From an uncultured Eubacteriales bacterium (lineage in GTDB: Bacteria > Bacillota > Clostridia > Christensenellales > Aristaeellaceae), in NCBI GenBank assembly GCA_944353735.1, contig CALVPU010000035.1, positions 1 to 8,527 of the forward strand: a stretch of DNA of 8,527 bases. Direction: 5' to 3'. Shown in pieces: positions 6,877-8,527 of this stretch (its first letter is position 1; every line of letters begins with the position of its first letter). A program made the translations under genes and the position numbers. Below the pieces are notes generated by a model that made no database searches, had not been told where the DNA came from, and saw nothing but the letters and a program-made list of their open reading frames with translations.

Positions 6877-7538
6877 CCCCGCACCTCCCCGCTGTCGCGC
6901 GCCGGGACATGCAGCACGCCGTCCTCCAGCTTGCCGCGGAAGAACAGGGGTCTGATGTCCTGCGGGTCCGAATAGTCCATGTCGTAGAGCATCCAGCCCA
7001 GATCGCGCGTGCCGCGCAACTCCTCCGGGCAGGGCGGCGGCGCGTCGCACCACTTGAAGTGGGCGGGGAATTCCCGGCAGCCGAAGCAGGGCTGGTGGTA
7101 GAACTGCCCTTTGCGGATGCGCCGCTTGACGATGTCCTGAAACTTTCCCTCGCTGTCGCCCGGCGCAGCGCGGTCCGGCAGGAAGTCGAAGTGCGCCTCG
7201 ATGACGTAGCGCACGTCCCGCAGCAGCAGCGCGGCACGCTGCTGGATGTCGTCGGAGGTGCACAGGTAGAGGTCGGCGGCGCCGCGCTTCATGGCGGTGT
7301 GCGCGGCGTTGGCGGAAATGGTGGACTTGACCTCGTTGCGCCGCAGGTTGCTGAAGCGAATCGGCGCGCATACGCGGATGCGGTCGATCACCCAGCGCAG
7401 TCCCGGGTGCCAGTAAATGGCCTCGATCAGACCGCGCGCGGCGGACGGAGTCATCACATCGTAACTCACACGCTCGACTTTCAACTCGGGACGGTTGTAG
7501 AGGGCATAGTCCCCCCAGACCTCCAGAGAGATTGGCAT
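6873..7538 (-). CDS. cas5c: Cas5c (Cas5d), crRNA-processing Cascade subunit
   Basis: Type I-C lacks Cas6, and Cas5c cuts the pre-crRNA at the base of the repeat stem and then stays on the 5' handle. The 221-residue product opens MPISLEVWGDYALYNRPELK, the family's N-terminal strand. It has TPSAARGLIEAIYWHPGLRW (residues 30-49, with Tyr42 at the place of the catalytic tyrosine in Bacillus halodurans Cas5d) and the conserved KGQFYHQPCFGCREF (143-157). The Lys-His pair of the B. halodurans enzyme appears here as Lys132-Phe133. The ATG at 7538 has GGAG 10 nt upstream. It is the first gene of the operon driven from the promoter at 7638-7666, and its stop overlaps the cas8c start. Confidence 0.95.
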   Translation of the reverse strand: MPISLEVWGDYALYNRPELKVERVSYDVMTPSAARGLIEAIYWHPGLRWVIDRIRVCAPIRFSNLRRNEVKSTISANAAHTAMKRGAADLYLCTSDDIQQRAALLLRDVRYVIEAHFDFLPDRAAPGDSEGKFQDIVKRRIRKGQFYHQPCFGCREFPAHFKWCDAPPPCPEELRGTRDLGWMLYDMDYSDPQDIRPLFFRGKLEDGVLHVPARDSGEVRG

Positions 7539-7573
7539 GGGCGTTCACTCCTTTCGATGCGTCGGAAGCGTGT

Positions 7574-7592
7574 GGGGCGGGTGCGCCGCCCC
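7574..7592 (-). other. GC-rich hairpin in the cas5c mRNA leader
   Basis: GGGGCGG at 7574-7580 pairs with CCGCCCC at 7586-7592 across a 5-nt loop. It lies inside the predicted 93-nt untranslated leader of the cas5c operon. No T-tract follows on the minus strand, so it is not an obvious terminator. It could influence mRNA stability. Confidence 0.5.
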
Positions 7593-7637
7593 AGAAGGTA
7601 TCCTGGAGATTCGCTGCTCGCGCCTGAGGATATACGT

Positions 7638-7666
7638 ATAATACCATAACCGGATGAACTTGTCAA
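7638..7666 (-). promoter_or_regulatory. promoter of the cas5c-cas2 operon
   Basis: On the minus strand TTGACA (7666-7661) and TATTAT (7643-7638) are separated by exactly 17 bp. This is a near-perfect sigma-70 promoter, with the start expected near 7631 and a leader of about 93 nt before cas5c. The palindrome TATACGTATA at 7631-7640 overlaps the -10 edge and start site. Such a strong promoter implies repression in normal growth. The guide-matching site at 7672-7685 lies directly upstream of the -35 box. Confidence 0.88.
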
Positions 7667-7691
7667 TATTTATTTGTCGTTTCAATAAATA
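7667..7691. promoter_or_regulatory. 8-bp inverted repeat upstream of the cas promoter
   Basis: TATTTATT (7667-7674) and AATAAATA (7684-7691) form a perfect inverted repeat with a 9-bp spacer. It fills the space between the divergent -35 boxes at 7661-7666 and 7694-7699. It could be an operator for a dimeric protein repressor. It overlaps the Cascade target proposed at 7672-7685, so the two readings compete. Confidence 0.45.
7672..7685 (+). promoter_or_regulatory. putative CreR target (partial protospacer)
   Basis: The site reads ATTTGTCGTTTCAA and the guide of the small RNA at 7755-7768 reads ATTTGCCGTTTGAA. They agree at positions 1-5, 7-11 and 13-14 and differ only at 6 and 12. In type I effectors every sixth guide base is flipped out and not read, so all readable positions of this stretch match. 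The adjacent PAM would be TTT (7669-7671), a TTN form rather than the canonical I-C TTC. Matching stops after position 14 except for position 17. That is expected of a site meant for binding and repression, not Cas3 cleavage. Bound Cascade would abut the cas -35 box and cover the -35 box of the small RNA's own promoter. Confidence 0.72.
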
Positions 7692-7693
7692 AT

Positions 7694-7722
7694 TTGACGC
7701 GGCGGGAAGATTCCGATATAAT
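7694..7722 (+). promoter_or_regulatory. promoter of the CreR-like RNA
   Basis: TTGACG (7694-7699) and TATAAT (7717-7722) are 17 bp apart. The start expected six or seven bases after the -10 falls at G7729, the first base of the repeat-like element. It is divergent from the cas5c promoter, with 27 bp between the two -35 boxes. Confidence 0.85.
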
Positions 7723-7728
7723 ACCAGC

Positions 7729-7817
7729 GTCAGGGAATCCCTGTGGATTGAAATATTTGCCGTTTGAACGACACGGAGAGGCTCGGAGGCTGCGCGTACA
7801 GTTCCGAGCCTTTCTCT
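7729..7817 (+). ncRNA. creR: CreR-like Cas-regulating RNA (crRNA mimic)
   Basis: This predicted RNA of about 89 nt lies between cas3 and cas5c and is read opposite to them. Bases 7729-7754 are a shortened CRISPR repeat. It begins GTC like the true repeat, has a 5-bp hairpin (CAGGG, loop AAT, CCCTG) in place of the 8-bp stem, and then the exact 11-nt handle TGGATTGAAAT, with 12 bases identical to the repeat end. Cas5c could cut at the stem base and load the product. The guide starts at A7755 and its first 14 nt match the cas promoter upstream region at all but the unread sixth positions. A promoter precedes and a terminator ends it. Cas-regulating RNAs (CreR) that steer a Cascade to its own promoter are known from other CRISPR types. 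The assignment here rests on sequence alone. cas3 read-through would be antisense to it. Confidence 0.8.
7780..7817 (+). terminator. intrinsic terminator of the CreR-like RNA
   Basis: GGCTCGGA (7780-7787) pairs perfectly with TCCGAGCC (7803-7810). An inner CTG/CAG stem (7790-7792 with 7799-7801) shortens the loop, and TTTCTCT follows at 7811-7817. The T-tract is on the plus side only, so it terminates the small RNA and not cas3. The cas3 stop codon begins 4 bp further on. The T-tract is interrupted, so efficiency may be modest. Confidence 0.75.
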
Positions 7818-7820
7818 GCG

Positions 7821-8527
7821 CTAGAGGAAAAAATCCTCGACGTCGCTCTCCGCCTTCGGGGAGAGCCCGGTTTCCGCACTGTAGAGATCCAGCCGGCGCA
7901 GCGCGAAGGCGCCGCCGTCCAGATGTTCGATCGCGCCCGCGCGGTCGAGCGCGCCGAAGTGGTGCTCGTAGATGGACACGCCGTAGCGTCCCAGCCGGCG
8001 GTACAGCTCGCGGCTGCATTCTCCGGCGCGCAGACAGTCCACCAGCGCCTTTCCCTCGCCGATGGGGACGTACACGGTGACCGTGGGACTTTCGATGAGG
8101 TGGAAGCGTTCCGATACGGTTCGGAAGGGAAACCTCCCCGACTCCATCAGCGGCAGGATGCCGTGAATGTCCTGCGCCTCGTCGCCCTTGAGGTCCAGCA
8201 GGGCGCTGAAATAGGCGTGGACGGCCTCGCGGGAGCCGATGTCCTCGAAGCGCTCCAACACCATCCGCCCCGCGCCGATGGCAGTTTCGAAAAGGCGCGG
8301 CGGGCGCCCTTCCCCTTGGAAGAGCGCGACGACGCTTTCTTCCGGTTTGCGTTTTCCTTCGCGATTGCATCGTCCCGCGGCCTGCAATAGCGAATCCAGC
8401 CCCGCTTCCTCGCGGTAGACCGCCGGGAAGTCCACGTCCACGCCCGCCTCGATCAACGACGTCGATACCACGCGGCAGGGCAGGCCCTGCGCCAGTCGGC
8501 GGCGCACTTCGTCCAGCACGGCCTGAC
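7821..8527 (-). CDS. cas3: Cas3 helicase-nuclease, C-terminal part (truncated by window)
   Basis: Cas3 is the HD nuclease and SF2 helicase that Cascade recruits to unwind and degrade target DNA. Only the last 234 residues are present, and the frame runs off the right edge. It shows helicase motif V (VSTSLIEAGVDVDFPAVYRE) and motif VI (LLQAAGRCNREGK), including the arginine-finger type QxxGRxxR pattern. The accessory C-terminal domain follows and ends SPKAESDVEDFFL. The HD domain and motifs I-IV lie outside. A GTG within motif V's flank is not a real start. The gene is 282 bp from cas5c, which has its own promoter, so cas3 and the Cascade genes can be expressed separately. Confidence 0.95.
   Translation of the reverse strand, partial: QAVLDEVRRRLAQGLPCRVVSTSLIEAGVDVDFPAVYREEAGLDSLLQAAGRCNREGKRKPEESVVALFQGEGRPPRLFETAIGAGRMVLERFEDIGSREAVHAYFSALLDLKGDEAQDIHGILPLMESGRFPFRTVSERFHLIESPTVTVYVPIGEGKALVDCLRAGECSRELYRRLGRYGVSIYEHHFGALDRAGAIEHLDGGAFALRRLDLYSAETGLSPKAESDVEDFFL

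Noticed and set aside
7539..7631. A possible small toxin gene beside the CreR-like RNA, as in CreTA modules
   Set aside because: The 93 bp between the predicted cas start site and cas5c contain no short frame with an SD site of their own. The only SD site serves cas5c.
6876..7647. An N-terminal extension of the cas8c frame upstream through cas5c
   Set aside because: cas5c is clearly coded in another frame there, and the ATG at 6876 has an SD site and an ATGA overlap, giving the expected protein length.
7679..7686. ATTGAAAC on the minus strand upstream of the cas promoter, resembling a CRISPR handle
   Set aside because: Only 8 nt match a generic I-C repeat end, no hairpin precedes it, and it ends in C while this locus's repeats end in T. 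The bases are better explained as part of the guide target and inverted repeat.

Overview
The window holds most of a type I-C (Dvulg) CRISPR-Cas locus, all read on the minus strand. From right to left it contains the 3' part of cas3 (cut by the window edge), cas5c, cas8c, cas7c, cas4, cas1 and cas2. After a 1.57-kb gap without a credible gene come the leader and a CRISPR array of nine 33-bp repeats plus one decayed repeat at the left edge. The DNA is GC-rich (by eye well above 60% in genes). Promoters are AT-rich and close to the sigma-70 consensus, and Shine-Dalgarno (SD) sites are strong (GGAGG). This suits a high-GC Bacillota (Clostridia) or a similar gut anaerobe, but that placement is an inference and no housekeeping gene is present to test it.

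Layout: 1-638 CRISPR array; 639-721 leader, with a near-perfect inverted repeat beside the first repeat; 802-2070 a tract of nested tandem and direct repeats (two 207-bp copies about 96% identical, an older duplication with an offset of 267 bp, and two 27-bp copies); 2212-2502 cas2; 2510-3541 cas1; 3538-4203 cas4; 4200-5126 cas7c; 5128-6876 cas8c, with an internal start for the small subunit Cas11c at 5499; 6873-7538 cas5c; 7539-7820 a regulatory intergenic region; 7821-8527 cas3 C-terminus. Genes cas5c to cas2 overlap or lie 1-7 bp apart and form one operon, read from a consensus promoter (TTGACA-N17-TATTAT) at 7638-7666.

The most interesting element lies between cas3 and cas5c. On the plus strand, TTGACG-N17-TATAAT leads into a predicted RNA of about 90 nt. 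It starts with a shortened CRISPR repeat (a 5-bp hairpin plus the exact 11-nt crRNA handle UGGAUUGAAAU), continues into a guide-like stretch, and ends in an intrinsic terminator. The first 14 nt of the guide match a site just upstream of the -35 box of the cas5c promoter at every position except 6 and 12. Those are the positions a type I effector does not read. This is the architecture of a Cas-regulating RNA (CreR-like): a crRNA mimic that would direct the locus's own Cascade onto its own promoter.

How the parts work together: Cas1-Cas2-Cas4 acquire spacers. Cas5c processes pre-crRNA and, with Cas8c, Cas7c and Cas11c, forms Cascade. Cas3 is the recruited helicase-nuclease. The CreR-like RNA would lower operon expression when effector is in excess of array crRNA.
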